Shown piece after piece: positions 1-9,818 of a DNA stretch of 64,000 nt (positions are counted from its first letter, which is position 1; the number at the start of each line of letters is the position of its first letter). This DNA is from Sphingobium sp. EM0848 (GTDB taxonomy: Bacteria > Pseudomonadota > Alphaproteobacteria > Sphingomonadales > Sphingomonadaceae), in the NCBI RefSeq assembly GCF_013375555.1, contig NZ_JABXWB010000004.1, positions 1-64,000 on the forward strand. Reading direction: 5' to 3'. A program made the position numbers and the translations under genes. The notes under the pieces were generated by a model. It searched no databases, was not told where the DNA came from, and saw only the letters and a list, made by a program, of their open reading frames with translations.

Positions 1-957
1 ATGGCCAAGACCAAGGTAGCCATCATCGGTTCGGGCAATATCGGCACCGACCTGATGATCAAGATAATGCGCCTTTCCGGCGTACTGGAAATGGGCGTGA
101 TGGTCGGGATCGATCCGGCCTCCGATGGCCTCGCCCGCGCGCAGCGACTGGGTGTTGCAACGACGGCGGAAGGGATCGATGGCCTCATCAGGATGCCCGA
201 GTTTGCGGACGTCGGGATCGTGTTCGACGCTACTTCGGCCGGAGCGCACAAGCGCAACAGCGAACTGGTGCTCGCCGCTGGCAAGCGCATGGTCGACCTT
301 ACGCCTGCCGCGATCGGGCCTTACGTGGTGCCGCCGGTCAATGGCGAAGTGTGCCTCGATGCCAAGAACGTGAACATGGTCACTTGCGGCGGCCAGGCGA
401 CCATCCCGATCGTGGCGGCGGTGAACCGCGTGGCCAAGGTCCACTATGGCGAGATTGTTGCCTCGATTGCCTCGAAGAGTGCTGGCCCGGGCACCCGCGC
501 CAACATCGACGAGTTCACCGAGACCACCAGCCAGGCGATCATGGACGTCGGCGGCGCGACGCGCGGCAAGGCGATCATTATCCTCAACCCCGCCGAACCG
601 CCTTTGATCATGCGCGATACAGTCTATTGTCTGTGCGAAGATGCCGATCAGGATGCGATCCGCAAGTCGGTGGAAGACATGGTCGCCGAAGTGCAGAGCT
701 ATGTCCCCGGCTACCGCATGAAGCAGGCCGTACAGTTTGAGCATATCGGCTCCAACCGTCCGCTGCGCATCCCGGAAATGGACGGCGAATTCACCGGGCT
801 CAAGGTCTCCGTCTTCCTCGAAGTGGAAGGCGCGGCCCATTACCTGCCGGCCTATGCCGGCAACCTCGACATCATGACCTCTGCCGCGCTCAAGACGGCC
901 GAGAAGATCGCGAACCGCATGCACGACAACGAAATACAAGGGGGAGCGGCAGCATGA
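1..957 (+). CDS. dmpF: Acetaldehyde dehydrogenase (acylating)
   Basis: This cytoplasmic enzyme oxidises acetaldehyde to acetyl-CoA with NAD+ and CoA, the last step of the meta-cleavage pathway for aromatic compounds. The 318-residue protein has the usual family length. It shows an N-terminal Rossmann motif (GSGNIGTD, residues 10-17) and the catalytic-cysteine motif VTCGGQAT (Cys about 129). It overlaps the following aldolase gene by 4 bases (ATGA), as in dmpFG and bphJI operons, where the two proteins form a channelling complex that passes on acetaldehyde. The ATG is the first base of the window, so its promoter and ribosome binding site are not visible. The family call is firm; the gene symbol is borrowed from Pseudomonas. 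Confidence 0.95.
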   Translation: MAKTKVAIIGSGNIGTDLMIKIMRLSGVLEMGVMVGIDPASDGLARAQRLGVATTAEGIDGLIRMPEFADVGIVFDATSAGAHKRNSELVLAAGKRMVDLTPAAIGPYVVPPVNGEVCLDAKNVNMVTCGGQATIPIVAAVNRVAKVHYGEIVASIASKSAGPGTRANIDEFTETTSQAIMDVGGATRGKAIIILNPAEPPLIMRDTVYCLCEDADQDAIRKSVEDMVAEVQSYVPGYRMKQAVQFEHIGSNRPLRIPEMDGEFTGLKVSVFLEVEGAAHYLPAYAGNLDIMTSAALKTAEKIANRMHDNEIQGGAAA

Positions 958-1997
958 CTTTCGACCCGACCCAGCAAAAGCTCTACATTCAGGACGTCAC
1001 TCTGCGTGACGGAATGCACGCTATCCGTCACCAGTATGGTCTGGACCACGTCCAGGCGATTGCCCGCGCACTTGACCGGGCCAAGGTCGACGCGATCGAA
1101 GTCGCCCACGGCGACGGCCTGCAAGGCTCCAGCTTCAACTACGGCTTTGGCGCCTACACCGATTGGGACTGGATCGGCGCCGTGGCCGAAGTGCTGGAAC
1201 ACTCGGTGCTGACCACCCTCCTTCTGCCCGGCATCGGCACAGTCCACGATCTGAAGCACGCTTATGAGTTGGGTGTGCGTTCGGTGCGCATCGCGACCCA
1301 CTGCACCGAAGCGGACGTCAGCAAGCAGCACATCGAGGCGGCGCGCAACTTGGGCATGGACGTCTCGGGCTTCCTGATGATGAGCCACATGACCAGCCCG
1401 GAAGCGCTGGCCCAACAGGCCCAGTTGATGGAAAGTTACGGCGCGCATTGCGTCTACGTCACCGACAGTGGTGGCGCGATGAGCATGGATGACTACGCGG
1501 CGCGCGTTGCCGCCTACGACAAGGTACTGAAGCCCGAAACGCAGCGCGGCGTGCACGCGCACCACAACCTCAGCCTTGGTGTCGCCAACTCCATCGTCGC
1601 GGTGCAGAATGGTGCGGTCCGGGTCGATGCGAGCCTTGCCGGCATGGGCGCGGGGGCAGGCAACGCTCCGCTCGAAGTGTTCATCGCCGCTGCCGACCGC
1701 ATGGGCTGGAACCATGGCTGCGACCTTTATGCCCTGATGGATGCCGCCGAGGATCTGGTGCGTCCGCTGCAGGACCGCCCGGTACGCGTTGACCGCGAAA
1801 CGCTGACGCTGGGCTATGCCGGTGTCTATTCCTCCTTCCTGCGCCACGCTGAAAAGGCTGCCGGGGAACATGGCATAGATACCCGCGCCATCCTTGTGGA
1901 ACTGGGTCGCCGCAAGATGGTCGGAGGCCAGGAGGACATGATCGTCGATGTCGCGCTCGATATGATCAAGCAAAGGTCGGCAGCCGATGGGCAATGA
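954..1997 (+). CDS. dmpG: 4-hydroxy-2-oxovalerate aldolase
   Basis: This metal-dependent aldolase splits 4-hydroxy-2-oxovalerate into pyruvate and acetaldehyde; the acetaldehyde goes to the dehydrogenase encoded just upstream. The 347-residue protein begins with the DRE-TIM signature (DVTLRDGMH, residues 14-22, with Arg18 and Asp19) and carries the metal-binding motif HAHHN near residues 201-205. Length and motifs match DmpG/BphI/MhpE. It starts inside the end of the preceding gene (ATGA overlap), so translation is probably coupled. The upstream ring-cleavage and hydratase genes are not in this window. Confidence 0.95.
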   Translation: MTFDPTQQKLYIQDVTLRDGMHAIRHQYGLDHVQAIARALDRAKVDAIEVAHGDGLQGSSFNYGFGAYTDWDWIGAVAEVLEHSVLTTLLLPGIGTVHDLKHAYELGVRSVRIATHCTEADVSKQHIEAARNLGMDVSGFLMMSHMTSPEALAQQAQLMESYGAHCVYVTDSGGAMSMDDYAARVAAYDKVLKPETQRGVHAHHNLSLGVANSIVAVQNGAVRVDASLAGMGAGAGNAPLEVFIAAADRMGWNHGCDLYALMDAAEDLVRPLQDRPVRVDRETLTLGYAGVYSSFLRHAEKAAGEHGIDTRAILVELGRRKMVGGQEDMIVDVALDMIKQRSAADGQ

Positions 1998-2033
1998 CTT
2001 TGAGAACCTTGCGCAGCAGCGGAGCTCCGCGCG

Positions 2034-2660
2034 ATGAGAAAGATTCTTGTCGCCAACCGCTCCGAGATCGCGATCCGTGTCTTTCGTGCTGCTACGGAAC
2101 TAGGGATACGAACGGTTGCAATATATGCAGAGGAGGACAAGCTTTCTCTCCATCGGTTCAAGGCGGATGAGGCCTATCATCTGGGTGAGGGTCTTGGACC
2201 GATTGCAGCCTATCTGGATGGCCCGCGGATCATCGAAATCGCGAAGGCCGCTGGCGTAGATGCAATCCATCCTGGTTATGGATTTCTGTCCGAGAACCCT
2301 GATTTCGCAAAAGCCTGTGCCGACGCAGGTATTACCTTCATTGGTCCGAGCCCTGCGACAATGCACAGCCTGGGCGATAAGGTATCAGCGCGTAACATAG
2401 CGGTTAGCGTCAGTGTGCCGGTTATCCCGGCGAGTGAACCGCTGCCCGACGATGAAACTGCGATCAAAATGATCGCGGCAGATATCGGTTATCCTTTGAT
2501 GCTCAAGGCGAGTTGGGGCGGCGGTGGACGCGGCATGCGCCCGATCGAGGATGAGAGTGGTCTCATTGAGGCCGTGCGCTCGGGCAAGCGCGAAGCGAAG
2601 GCTGCCTTCGGCCGGGATGTGAAGCAGCGTTGGAGTGGGACCCGCTCTGACGGGAGGTAA
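2034..2660 (+). pseudogene. Pyruvate carboxylase, N-terminal fragment
   Basis: The first 195 or so residues match the start of a biotin carboxylase domain of pyruvate carboxylase type: the ILVANRSEIAIR start, HPGYGFLSEN near residues 80-90, and the ATP-grasp glycine loop KASWGGGGRGMR. Homology stops near AAFGRD (about base 2620). The frame then runs through unrelated sequence to a chance stop. A complete pyruvate carboxylase has about 1,150 residues, so the rest of the biotin carboxylase, the carboxyltransferase and the biotin carrier are lost. It starts 36 bases after the aldolase gene. The codon use is less GC-rich than that of the two genes before it. An acetyl-CoA carboxylase subunit is the less likely alternative. 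Confidence 0.85.
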
Positions 2661-2692
2661 TGCATTGATTTCTATCCTTATACTGGCGCATG

Positions 2693-2726
2693 CCGGGGTC
2701 CCGATCGGCGCCGATCGGGACCCCGG
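2693..2726. repeat. Perfect 34-bp palindrome
   Basis: A perfect inverted repeat with 17-base arms and no spacer; the centre reads GATCGGCGCCGATC. It lies between the truncated pyruvate carboxylase gene and the IS5-family remnant. It could be a transcription terminator without a T-tract, or the end of a lost mobile element. The sequence does not decide between these. Confidence 0.7.
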
Positions 2727-2779
2727 TCAAAACCAACTTTTTACGGCAATTCAAAATGATAGATCGTGAAGTAGGAGGG

Positions 2780-3252
2780 GCCCGTTCCAGCGCCGATCCA
2801 CACCCTTGTCCGCGAGCAGCGCCGTGGGTGTGGCGACGGGGATCGCCATCAGCGGTTCGGCAGCGGTGTAGTCGGAAGCCTCGCCGCCGGTCAGGATGAA
2901 GCCGACAGGCAGTCCCTGATTGTCGCAACGGGCGTGGATCTTGCTCGTAAAGCCGCCGCGTGATCGACCAAGAGCGTTCGCACAAGCCCCCCTTTTCCGC
3001 CCGCTGCCGAGACGTGGCCGCGAACGCTGGTGCTGTCGATCATGTGTTGCCAGTCGTCGGTCAGACCCAGGTCGACCAGTGTTTGCAGCAGGGCATCCCA
3101 GACACCTTGTTCGGCCCAGCGACGGAAGCGCACATAGACGGAGTTCCACTTGCCGTATCGCTCATGCATGTCGCGCCAGGGACAGCCGACCCGCAGCACG
3201 TGAAGCATTCCATTGAGGAAAAGCCGGTTATCGCCCGCCGGCCGCGCCCAAC
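2780..3252 (-). mobile_element. IS5-family insertion sequence remnant (transposase lacks both ends)
   Basis: Two overlapping minus-strand frames together read as an IS5-family transposase. The first (about 3208 to 2891) contains VLRVGCPWRDM and GKWNSVYVRFRRW; the second (ending about 2780) contains GRSRGGFTSKIHA and PTALLADKG. They meet at a run of C and T at 2987-2996 (AAAAGGGGGG on the coding strand), a plausible programmed frameshift site of the kind known in IS427-type IS5 elements. The C-terminal part after LLADKG is missing, and the N-terminus is cut at 3252 by the IS3-family element. The remnant should be inactive. Confidence 0.85.
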
Positions 3253-4523
3253 TGATCTGCCCCCTTCTGAGTGGTCCAAAATTGATGATATTTTGGATTA
3301 CGAAGGAGACAAGGTATGCCGAGCAAAAAGCATCGCCCGGAAGAGATTATCGGCAAGCTGCGTGAAGCGGAGGTTGTGCTGGCGCAGGGCGCGACGACCG
3401 CGGAGGCGTGTCGGCGGATCGCGGTCAGCGAGCAAACCTATTATCGGTGGCGTAAGGAATATGGCGGCCTGAAGACCGATCAGGCACGTCGGATGAAGGA
3501 TCTGGAGAAGGAGAATGTGCGGCTTCGCCGTGCGATCTCGGACCTGACGCTAGACAAGCTGATATTGCAGGAGGCCGCCCGGGGAAACTTCTGAGCCCCG
3601 CGCGCCGAAGGCGCTGTATCGATCACATCAGAATGATGATGCCGGTGTCCGAGCGACGGGTCTGCCGCGTGCTCGGGCAACATCGATCGACACAGCGCAA
3701 GGTGCCTCGCGGGGCCGATGACGAAGCAGCTCTCACCGCGGATATCATTGCGCTGGCGCGGCAATATGGTCGTTATGGCTATCGCCGAGTGACGGCGTTG
3801 CTGCGCAATGCAGGGTGGCATGTGAACCGCAAACGGGTCGAGCGCATCTGGCGACGCGAGGGGCTCAAGGTGCCGCAAAGGCAGCCGAAGCGCGGGCGGC
3901 TCTGGTTGAACGACGGATCGTGCATCCGGCTTCGGCCGGAATATCCCGGGCACGTCTGGTCCTATGACTTCGTCGAGGGTCGCACCCACGATGGTCGCAA
4001 ATACCGCATCCTGTCGATCATCGACGAGGCGAGCCGGGAGTGCATGGCGTTGCCCGTGGCGCGTAAGCTGAAGAGCGACGATGTGCTGGCGGCGCTGGCC
4101 GAACTGTTCGTCACGCGCGGTCCGCCCGCGCATATCCGGTCCGACAATGGCCCGGAATTTATCGCGACGGCGGTGCAGGAATGGCTGGCGAAGGTCGGCG
4201 TGAAGACGCTCTACATCGCCCCCGGATCGCCATGGGAGAATGGATACTGCGAGAGCTTCAACGGGTCGCTGCGCGATGAATTGCTCAATGGCGAGATCTT
4301 CTACTCGCTCGCCGAGGCCCGGATCCTGATCGAGGCTTGGCGGCGACATTACAACACAGTCCGGCCGCACAGAGCTCGCTCGGGTATCGGCCACCGGCGC
4401 CAGAGGCCGTTCCATCGCCAGTGTCGCCCTCCGGTTCCGCTTCGCTCCACCTACGGCCAACACTGGCGATGGAGGCGTCAATGCACTAACAGTCCACGCG
4501 GACCACTCGGTGGGGGCCGGTCA
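3253..4523 (+). mobile_element. IS3-family insertion sequence (IS407-like)
   Basis: This 1,271-bp element is bounded by imperfect inverted repeats. The left end reads TGATCTGCCCCCTTCTGAGT and the complement of the right end reads TGACCGGCCCCCACCGAGTG; both continue as GGTCC. Inside are orfA and orfB in the usual two-frame arrangement. The flanking bases (AAC on the left, GCG on the right) do not form a target duplication. The left flank is an IS5 remnant and the right flank is a fragment of another gene, so the element was probably involved in a deletion or recombination after insertion. Confidence 0.9.
3316..3594 (+). CDS. IS3-family transposase OrfA
   Basis: This 92-residue helix-turn-helix protein is the DNA-binding half of the IS3-family transposase. 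It begins [12 protein letters not shown] and has the HTH region [20 protein letters not shown], followed by a leucine-zipper-like segment ([18 protein letters not shown]) used for multimerisation. The length is normal for the subgroup. OrfB follows in another frame, and a fusion transposase would be made by ribosomal frameshifting near its end. Confidence 0.9.
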   Translation: MPSKKHRPEEIIGKLREAEVVLAQGATTAEACRRIAVSEQTYYRWRKEYGGLKTDQARRMKDLEKENVRLRRAISDLTLDKLILQEAARGNF

Positions 4524-4535
4524 GCGCGATCCTGA
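3633..4535 (+). pseudogene. IS3-family transposase OrfB (rve integrase), frameshifted near the C-terminus
   Basis: This is the catalytic half of the transposase. It has the N-terminal HTH_21-type region ([18 protein letters not shown]) and an rve domain with DDE residues in [17 protein letters not shown] and [16 protein letters not shown]. Coding similarity extends back to about 3594 (SPARRRR), consistent with frameshift fusion to OrfA. After NTVRPH the bases AGAG at 4371-4374 shift the frame. Removing one AG restores the family ending [12 protein letters not shown] and a stop at 4487-4489. The copy is therefore either recently inactivated or carries a sequencing error. The catalytic core is complete. 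Confidence 0.85.
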
Positions 4536-4656
4536 GCCATCTGCGAGGCAACGCTGTGCACAATGCCCAACGCCTCGTCTGTCTTTTCGCGATAGGCGAT
4601 ACCGACATCGATCACCGACCTGGAATATTCCATGGTTATGTTCACGACATTGGTAA
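4524..4656 (-). pseudogene. MscS-type mechanosensitive channel fragment
   Basis: This 133-bp stretch is trapped between the IS3 element and IS6100. Read on the minus strand it encodes NITMEYSRSVIDVGIAYREK followed by [18 protein letters not shown]. That resembles the cytoplasmic beta/lower domain of small-conductance mechanosensitive channels, where N-T-x-x-x-S-R-x-V-x-D-x-x-V-A-Y is typical. Both ends are cut exactly at IS boundaries. It has no function here but shows that the two insertion sequences brought unrelated DNA together. Confidence 0.6.
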
Positions 4657-5536
4657 GGCTCTGTTGCAAAGATTGGCGGCAGTCACAGGTAGGCTGTCGC
4701 TCTGCGCCGATCAGGCGGCTGCTGCGAAATGGTGGTTGAGCATGTCCATGGCCTCCGTCAGTGCCGAGGGCCCAATGCCGAAAGCTCTCTCCACAAGGCG
4801 CACCTCTCCCCTGATGCCGGGCTGCAGGCACCAGGGACGAGCCTGTCCTTTGCGCAGGGCTCGCATGACTTCGAATCCCTTGATCGTGGCATAGGCCGTG
4901 GGGATCGATTTGAAACCGCGCACCGGCTTGATCAGCATCTTGAGCTTTCCGTGATCGGCCTCGATCACGTTATTGAGATACTTCACCTGCCGGTGGGCCG
5001 TCTCCTGGTCCAGCTTTCCTTCGCGCTTCAATTCGGTGATCGCTGCACCATAGCTCGGCGCTTTGTCAGTATTGAGCGTGGCCGGCTTTTCCCAGTGCTT
5101 CAGGCCTCGCAGGGCCTTGCCCAGGAACCGCTTCGCTGCCTTGGCGCTGCGGGTCGGCGACAGGTAGAAATCGATCGTGTCGCCCCGCTTGTCGACTGCC
5201 CGGTACAGGTAGGTCCACTTGCCCCGCACCTTGACGTAGGTTTCATCCAGGCGCCAGCTCGGATCAAAGCCACGCCGCCAGAACCAGCGCAGCCGCTTCT
5301 CCATCTCCGGGGCGTAGCGCTGGACCCAGCGATAGATCGTCGTATGGTCGACCGAAATGCCGCGTTCCGCCAGCATTTCCTCAAGGTCGCGATAGCTGAT
5401 CGGATAGCGACAATACCAGCGCACCGCCCACAGGATCACATCACCCTGGAAATGGCGCCACTTGAAATCCGTCATCGCTCCATCCGTTCAATCTCCGCCA
5501 AGCATGCTCAAGCTTCACGATTTTTGCAACAGAGCC
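4657..5536 (-). mobile_element. IS6100 (IS6 family), complete
   Basis: The element is exactly 880 bp, the known length of IS6100. It is bounded by the inverted repeat GGCTCTGTTGCAAA at 4657-4670 and its complement at 5523-5536. It contains one transposase gene. The 8-bp flanks (ATTGGTAA on the left, ATCTGCAC on the right) are not a duplication, so the copy probably took part in replicon fusion or an adjacent deletion, as IS6 elements often do. IS6100 is frequent in sphingomonad pollutant-degradation plasmids. Confidence 0.97.
4711..5475 (-). CDS. tnpA: IS6100 transposase
   Basis: This 254-residue IS6-family DDE transposase catalyses replicative transposition with cointegrate formation. Motifs visible are the N-terminal region FKWRHFQGDVILWAVRWY, the catalytic stretches WRLDETYVKVRG, TLNTDKAPSYG and NNVIEADHGKLK, and the C-terminus MLNHHFAAAA. 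The length and complete reading frame indicate an active copy. It occupies almost the whole element, with the start codon about 60 bp from the 5536 end. Confidence 0.97.
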   Translation of the reverse strand: MTDFKWRHFQGDVILWAVRWYCRYPISYRDLEEMLAERGISVDHTTIYRWVQRYAPEMEKRLRWFWRRGFDPSWRLDETYVKVRGKWTYLYRAVDKRGDTIDFYLSPTRSAKAAKRFLGKALRGLKHWEKPATLNTDKAPSYGAAITELKREGKLDQETAHRQVKYLNNVIEADHGKLKMLIKPVRGFKSIPTAYATIKGFEVMRALRKGQARPWCLQPGIRGEVRLVERAFGIGPSALTEAMDMLNHHFAAAA

Positions 5537-6037
5537 ATCTGCACGCCGGTGCGCTCCCTCGCCTGCTCGGCCGCCGCACGCCAAGGTGCCCCACCCCCGG
5601 GGCCAGTGAGCAGAACGAAGCGGCCATGGCCCACGACGTCGAGGGTGGATACGGTGCGCCGTCCAAGCTCGATCCACGCGTGCGGCAGGCGCGCGCCCGG
5701 CCATGTGGTCGCCTGGTAGCAGATATCGCTTGGCCCCGGAGGTATCGGCTCGGGCGTACCGTCATCAACCCTGGCGCCCACACGATATCGATAGCCAAGT
5801 TCGACCCCAATTGCATTGAAGCCGAAGTCCTGAAGCTTTACCGCCTCATCCAACGCCGCCCGACGCGCCCTCGCCTCTTCAGTATCGTCGCTGAGGGTTA
5901 AAACCCGCTCCCAACGATCCTCTGTGCTTTGGCCCGGAACGATCCCGATCGCCGCAGGAATGGCGCCCATCTCAAACAGGGTGCGATTGGCACGCTCCAC
6001 GATCTGGCGGCCGATCGGTGCTCGCTCGGCACTATAA
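5537..6037 (-). pseudogene. FAD-dependent phenol/chlorophenol monooxygenase (TfdB-like), C-terminal fragment
   Basis: The minus-strand frame encodes the C-terminal part of a class A flavin monooxygenase: APIGRQIVERANRTLFEMG, then ELGYRYRVGA, WPGARLPHAWIE and STLDVVGHGRFVLLTGPGG. The PG-x-R-xPH signature followed by S-x-x-D is typical of 2,4-dichlorophenol 6-monooxygenase and related aromatic hydroxylases, where it belongs to the thioredoxin-like C-terminal domain. The FAD-binding N-terminal half is absent: the fragment ends at the Tn3-family transposon (6038) and loses its last residues to IS6100. The missing part is not found on the other side of the transposon. Confidence 0.8.
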
Positions 6038-6075
6038 GGGGTGACTGCACGAAAGTGACTTATCTGCACGCTAAG
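6038..6075. repeat. Tn3-family left terminal inverted repeat
   Basis: 38 bp from GGGGTGACTGCACGAAAGTG to CACGCTAAG. It pairs with 9781-9818 apart from a few mismatches. The resolvase stop codon (6071-6073) lies inside this repeat. Confidence 0.95.
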
Positions 6076-6664
6076 AGCGAACGGACCGGGAACGCTGGGA
6101 CTTTGTGTTCTTCTCCGTGGCTTCGAGGGCTTTGTAGAGGGCGGTTTTGCCGATCTTGAGGCGCGCGGCGGCCTCGCGAACTGTGAGGCCGGAAGCGATA
6201 TGTTCGCGCGCCTTGCGGAGCTTGTCAGGTGTGACCACTGGCCGCCGCCCACCGGGGCGACCTCGCTCGCGAGCGGCCTTGAGGCCTGCATGGGTGCGCT
6301 CCCGGATCAGATCGCGCTCAAACTGGGCAAGCGAGCCGAAGATGTTGAACACCAGCATCCCGCCCGAAGTGGTGGTGTCGATGTTCTCGGTGAGCGAGCG
6401 GAACCCGATACCTCGCGTCGCTAGCTCGCCGACCTTCTCAATCAGATGGCTCATCGAGCGCCCAAGACGGTCGAGTTTCCAAACCACCAGCGTGTCGCCG
6501 CTGCGCAGATAGGCGAGCGCCTCGGCCAGGCCGGGCCGATCGGCTTTTGCACCAGATGCGTGATCGTCGAATATCCGGTCGCACCCGGCCGCGTTCAGCG
6601 CGTCGAGCTGGAGTGAGAGCTTCTGGTCTGCCGTCGAGACGCGCGCATAGCCGATCAACGCCAC
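6071..6664 (-). CDS. tnpR: Tn3-family serine resolvase TnpR
   Basis: This serine recombinase resolves the cointegrate formed during transposition at the adjacent res site. The catalytic domain begins [13 protein letters not shown] with the nucleophilic serine, followed by [24 protein letters not shown] and [16 protein letters not shown]. The C-terminus has a helix-turn-helix ([22 protein letters not shown]). The GTG at 6664 ([10 protein letters not shown]) is preferred as start, giving about 197 residues, the usual family size. The longer frame to 6745 would run through the res region. The stop codon is inside the terminal repeat. Confidence 0.93.
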   Translation of the reverse strand: MALIGYARVSTADQKLSLQLDALNAAGCDRIFDDHASGAKADRPGLAEALAYLRSGDTLVVWKLDRLGRSMSHLIEKVGELATRGIGFRSLTENIDTTTSGGMLVFNIFGSLAQFERDLIRERTHAGLKAARERGRPGGRRPVVTPDKLRKAREHIASGLTVREAAARLKIGKTALYKALEATEKNTKSQRSRSVRS

Positions 6665-6679
6665 ATGCAGCCCAATCCT

Positions 6680-6781
6680 GTCCGTTTTCCCATCATTATC
6701 TGATCTTGTCCGAATCGCCGTTATAGGTCCAGAGTTAACGGACATATTCCTGCTGGCCGCCAGAGGACCGTCTGACGGACA
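6680..6781. other. Candidate res resolution site and tnpR/tnpA control region
   Basis: Between the divergent tnpR and tnpA genes the hexamer TGTCCG occurs at 6680 and 6707, and its complement CGGACA at 6739 and 6776. The inner pair forms a 38-bp inverted arrangement. Such paired resolvase half-sites are expected of a Tn3-family res, and the region should also hold both promoters. The match is by pattern only. Confidence 0.6.
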
Positions 6782-6803
6782 AGGACGCGGAAGGAGATAG
6801 TGC

Positions 6804-9761
6804 TTGGCGAGACGGCGACTGGTGAGCGCGGAAATCTGGGCAGGGCATTATGGCGCGCCGCTCGATGAGCGCGAGATTGCGCGGCACTATACGCTGACCG
6901 GTGACGACCTGGAAATTGTCGGCCGCCGTCGCGGCGATGCCACCCGGCTCGGCTACGCGATGCTCCTACTCTATATGAGATGGCCTGGCCGTGCGCTGGA
7001 AGCGGGTGAAGTCCCGCCCGCTCCTGTGCTCGCCTATGTGGCGCAGCAACTCGGCGTCGCGCCCGAAGCCTTCGCGGACTATGCCCATCGGGACCAGACC
7101 CGTCGCGAACATCTCGTTGAAATCCGACGATCGCACGGGTTCAGGATTTTCGACCGCAAGGCTTTCCACGAAGTTGTCGCATTCTCGATCCCGATCGCAC
7201 AGACCATCGTCCACCCCGGCCAGATGGCGGGGGTCATCGTTGACGAACTTCGGCGCCGGCAGATCCTCCTGCCTTCTTCATCGGTTCTCGAAGCGGTACT
7301 CCGGCGTGCTCGCCAGCAGGCCGAACAGCTTACCTATGAAGTGCTCACGAACGGCCTGCGGCCCGATACGCTGCAGGGGCTGGACGATCTGCTGGCCCGA
7401 CGAACAGGGCAAGCCGCGACATGGCTATCCTGGCTGCGCAATGCACCACAGTCGCCGGCAGCGCGCAACATCCTACGCCTGATCGAACGGCTCACTCATA
7501 TCCGCGCGCTGGATCTCGATCGCGCCCGTGCCGACATGATCCCGGCTTTGACTTTTGACAGGCTGGCGGACGAAGGCAGCCGGATCACACCCCAGCACCT
7601 TGGCGAACTCAATGCCCTGCGCCGCCATGCGACGCTGGCGGCGCAGGGCATCCGTCTTGAGGAAAGCCTGACCGATGCCACCCTGACGATGTTCGACAAG
7701 CTGTTGGGCAGCATGTCGCGTCGCGCCGAGAACCGGACCCGTGACAAAGCCCTCAAGACGGTGCGCGAGTTGCAAGGCCATCTCCGGACGCTCACAGGGT
7801 CTTGCCGCATTCTCATCGAAGCGCGCACCAACGGTGTGGACTCTCTGGCGCAGATCGAGGCGCTGGATTGGCAGCGCTTCGCCGTGGCGGTCGCGCGGGC
7901 CGAAGTACTCGGGCGACCGGAAACCGTCGATCGCACCGCTGAATTGATCGAGCGGCATCGCACGGTGAAGCTCTTTGCCGGTGCCTTTCTCAACACCTTC
8001 GAATTTCGCGGCGCCGGTGCGGTGCAGGGACTCCTGTCGGCGCTTACCATCATCGCGGAGCTATACCGGACCGGCAAACGGCGCTTGCCTGATCGCGTGC
8101 CGCTGCGCTTTGTGCCCTCCGCATGGCGGCCGTTCGTCCTGCGGGACGGCATCGTCGATCGCGCCGCCTATGAACTATGCGCCTTGTCCCAGCTACGGGA
8201 GCGGTTGCGAGCGGGAGACATATGGGTCTCGGGAAGCCGCCAGTTCCGCGATTTCGATAGCTACCTCATCCCGCCGGCCACCTTCGACGCGCTTCGCGAG
8301 AAGGGGCCGTTGCCGCTCGCCATCGAAACGGACTTCGATCGTCATATCGAGGAAAGGCGCGCCAGGCTCGACACGGCGATCGAACAGGTGACGGTCCTCG
8401 CCCGACAGGGCGAGCTGCCCCAGGTCAGGCTTGACGAAAGCGGCCTTATCATCTCGCCGCTGAAAGCGGCAACGCCACCCGCCACCGAGATTGCCCGTCG
8501 CGCTGCCTATGACCGACTGCCGCGCGTGAAGATCACCGATCTCCTGCTTGAGGTCGATGCCTGGACCGGGTTCAGCGAATGCTTCATCCATCGGCGTTCG
8601 GGCCGGGAGGCCGACGACCGCAATGCGCTGCTCACCGTCATCCTTGCCGATGGCATCAATCTCGGCCTCACACGCATGGCGGAAACCTGCCGAGGCGCAA
8701 GCCTGCGCCAGCTCGCCCATCTCCACGACTGGCACATCAGCGAGGCCGCCTATGGTGAAGCGCTGGGAAGGCTGATCGACGCCCATCGCGCCATGCCGCT
8801 CGCCGCGCTGTGGGGAGACGGCACCACCTCGTCGAGCGACGGACAGCAATTCCATGCCGGGGGCCGTGGCGCCGCAATCGGCGACATCAACGCGCGCAGC
8901 GGCAACGAACCGGGCGTTGCCTTCTACACCCATGTCTCGGATCGATATGACCCCTTCGCGACCCGGGTAATCGCGGCGACCGCCGGCGAAGCTCCCTATG
9001 TGCTGGATGGCTTGCTGTATCAGCAGACCGGCCTGACAATCGAGGAGCACTACACCGATACAGGCGGTGCATCGGACCATGTGTTCGGCCTTATGCCCTT
9101 CTTCGGCTACCGCTTCGCGCCGCGCCTGCGCGACATCAAGCAGCGTCGTTTGCACCTCCTTCCCGGCCAGGAAGCCGGCCCCTTGCTTGCCGGCATGACG
9201 GCCGAACCGATCGCATTGGGTCATGTCGCGGCGCATTGGGATGAACTGCTGCGGTTCGCCACATCGATACGCACCGGCACCGCCACCGCTTCGGCGATGC
9301 TTCGCCGCCTGTCCGCCTATCCGCGACAGAACGGACTGGCCCTCGCGATGCGCGAGCTGGGCCGCCTCGAACGCTCGATCTTCATGCTCGACTGGCTGCG
9401 CGACATTGATCTGCGCCGGCGTACCCAGGCGGGCCTCAACAAGGGCGAGGCCCGCAACGCGCTCGCACGCGCGCTCTTCTTCAACCAGCTCGGCGAATTG
9501 CGTGATCGGCGGTTCGAGAACCAGACCTATCGCGCCTCCGGCCTCAACCTGCTCGTCGCCGCCATCATCCTGTGGAACACCCGCTATCTCGAAGTGGCGC
9601 TGGCTGATATCGGCACGCCCGACGAAATCGCACGTCACGTCGCGCCATTGGGCTGGGAACATATCTCGCTCACCGGCGACTATAGCTGGAATGTTGAAGA
9701 TCGGCCCGATCCGGATGTCCTGCGGCCACTGCGCGCCATCAGTTCGTTGCTCGCCGCGTAA
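6804..9761 (+). CDS. tnpA: Tn3-family transposase TnpA
   Basis: This 985-residue DDE transposase catalyses replicative transposition. It starts at a TTG preceded by the ribosome binding site AAGGAG at 6791. An N-terminal DUF4158-type DNA-binding region ([14 protein letters not shown]) precedes the catalytic domain, whose acidic residues lie in [25 protein letters not shown] and [20 protein letters not shown]. Length and motif order match complete Tn3-family transposases. It ends 20 bp before the right terminal repeat and is divergent from tnpR. Confidence 0.96.
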   Translation: MARRRLVSAEIWAGHYGAPLDEREIARHYTLTGDDLEIVGRRRGDATRLGYAMLLLYMRWPGRALEAGEVPPAPVLAYVAQQLGVAPEAFADYAHRDQTRREHLVEIRRSHGFRIFDRKAFHEVVAFSIPIAQTIVHPGQMAGVIVDELRRRQILLPSSSVLEAVLRRARQQAEQLTYEVLTNGLRPDTLQGLDDLLARRTGQAATWLSWLRNAPQSPAARNILRLIERLTHIRALDLDRARADMIPALTFDRLADEGSRITPQHLGELNALRRHATLAAQGIRLEESLTDATLTMFDKLLGSMSRRAENRTRDKALKTVRELQGHLRTLTGSCRILIEARTNGVDSLAQIEALDWQRFAVAVARAEVLGRPETVDRTAELIERHRTVKLFAGAFLNTFEFRGAGAVQGLLSALTIIAELYRTGKRRLPDRVPLRFVPSAWRPFVLRDGIVDRAAYELCALSQLRERLRAGDIWVSGSRQFRDFDSYLIPPATFDALREKGPLPLAIETDFDRHIEERRARLDTAIEQVTVLARQGELPQVRLDESGLIISPLKAATPPATEIARRAAYDRLPRVKITDLLLEVDAWTGFSECFIHRRSGREADDRNALLTVILADGINLGLTRMAETCRGASLRQLAHLHDWHISEAAYGEALGRLIDAHRAMPLAALWGDGTTSSSDGQQFHAGGRGAAIGDINARSGNEPGVAFYTHVSDRYDPFATRVIAATAGEAPYVLDGLLYQQTGLTIEEHYTDTGGASDHVFGLMPFFGYRFAPRLRDIKQRRLHLLPGQEAGPLLAGMTAEPIALGHVAAHWDELLRFATSIRTGTATASAMLRRLSAYPRQNGLALAMRELGRLERSIFMLDWLRDIDLRRRTQAGLNKGEARNALARALFFNQLGELRDRRFENQTYRASGLNLLVAAIILWNTRYLEVALADIGTPDEIARHVAPLGWEHISLTGDYSWNVEDRPDPDVLRPLRAISSLLAA

Positions 9762-9780
9762 CGTTCACCATACGTTCGCG

Positions 9781-9818
9781 CTTAGCGTGCGGATGCGTCA
9801 CTTTCGTGTAGTCACCCC
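9781..9818. repeat. Tn3-family right terminal inverted repeat
   Basis: 38 bp, CTTAGCGTGCGG...GTCACCCC, the inverted partner of 6038-6075. Confidence 0.95.

Larger units (their letters stand above)
6038..9818 (+). mobile_element. Tn3-family transposon with only tnpR and tnpA
   Basis: This 3,781-bp unit is bounded by 38-bp inverted repeats that start GGGGTGACT and end CACGCTAAG, the canonical GGGG...TAAG pattern of the Tn3 family. It carries a serine resolvase, a candidate res site and a divergently transcribed 985-residue transposase, and has no passenger genes. The 5-bp flanks (TATAA at 6033-6037, AAATA at 9819-9823) differ, so no target duplication is visible. A deletion or recombination has probably removed one original flank. 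All enzymatic parts look intact. Confidence 0.95.

Noticed and set aside
852..1994. 380-residue minus-strand frame over the aldolase gene
   Set aside because: It lies opposite a clearly recognised aldolase in a GC-rich codon context that keeps the opposite frame open; the protein has no recognisable motif.
5515..6291. One 258-residue minus-strand protein spanning the monooxygenase fragment and transposon end
   Set aside because: The frame is a chance fusion across the Tn3 terminal repeat and the IS6100 end; only the part between them matches a monooxygenase.
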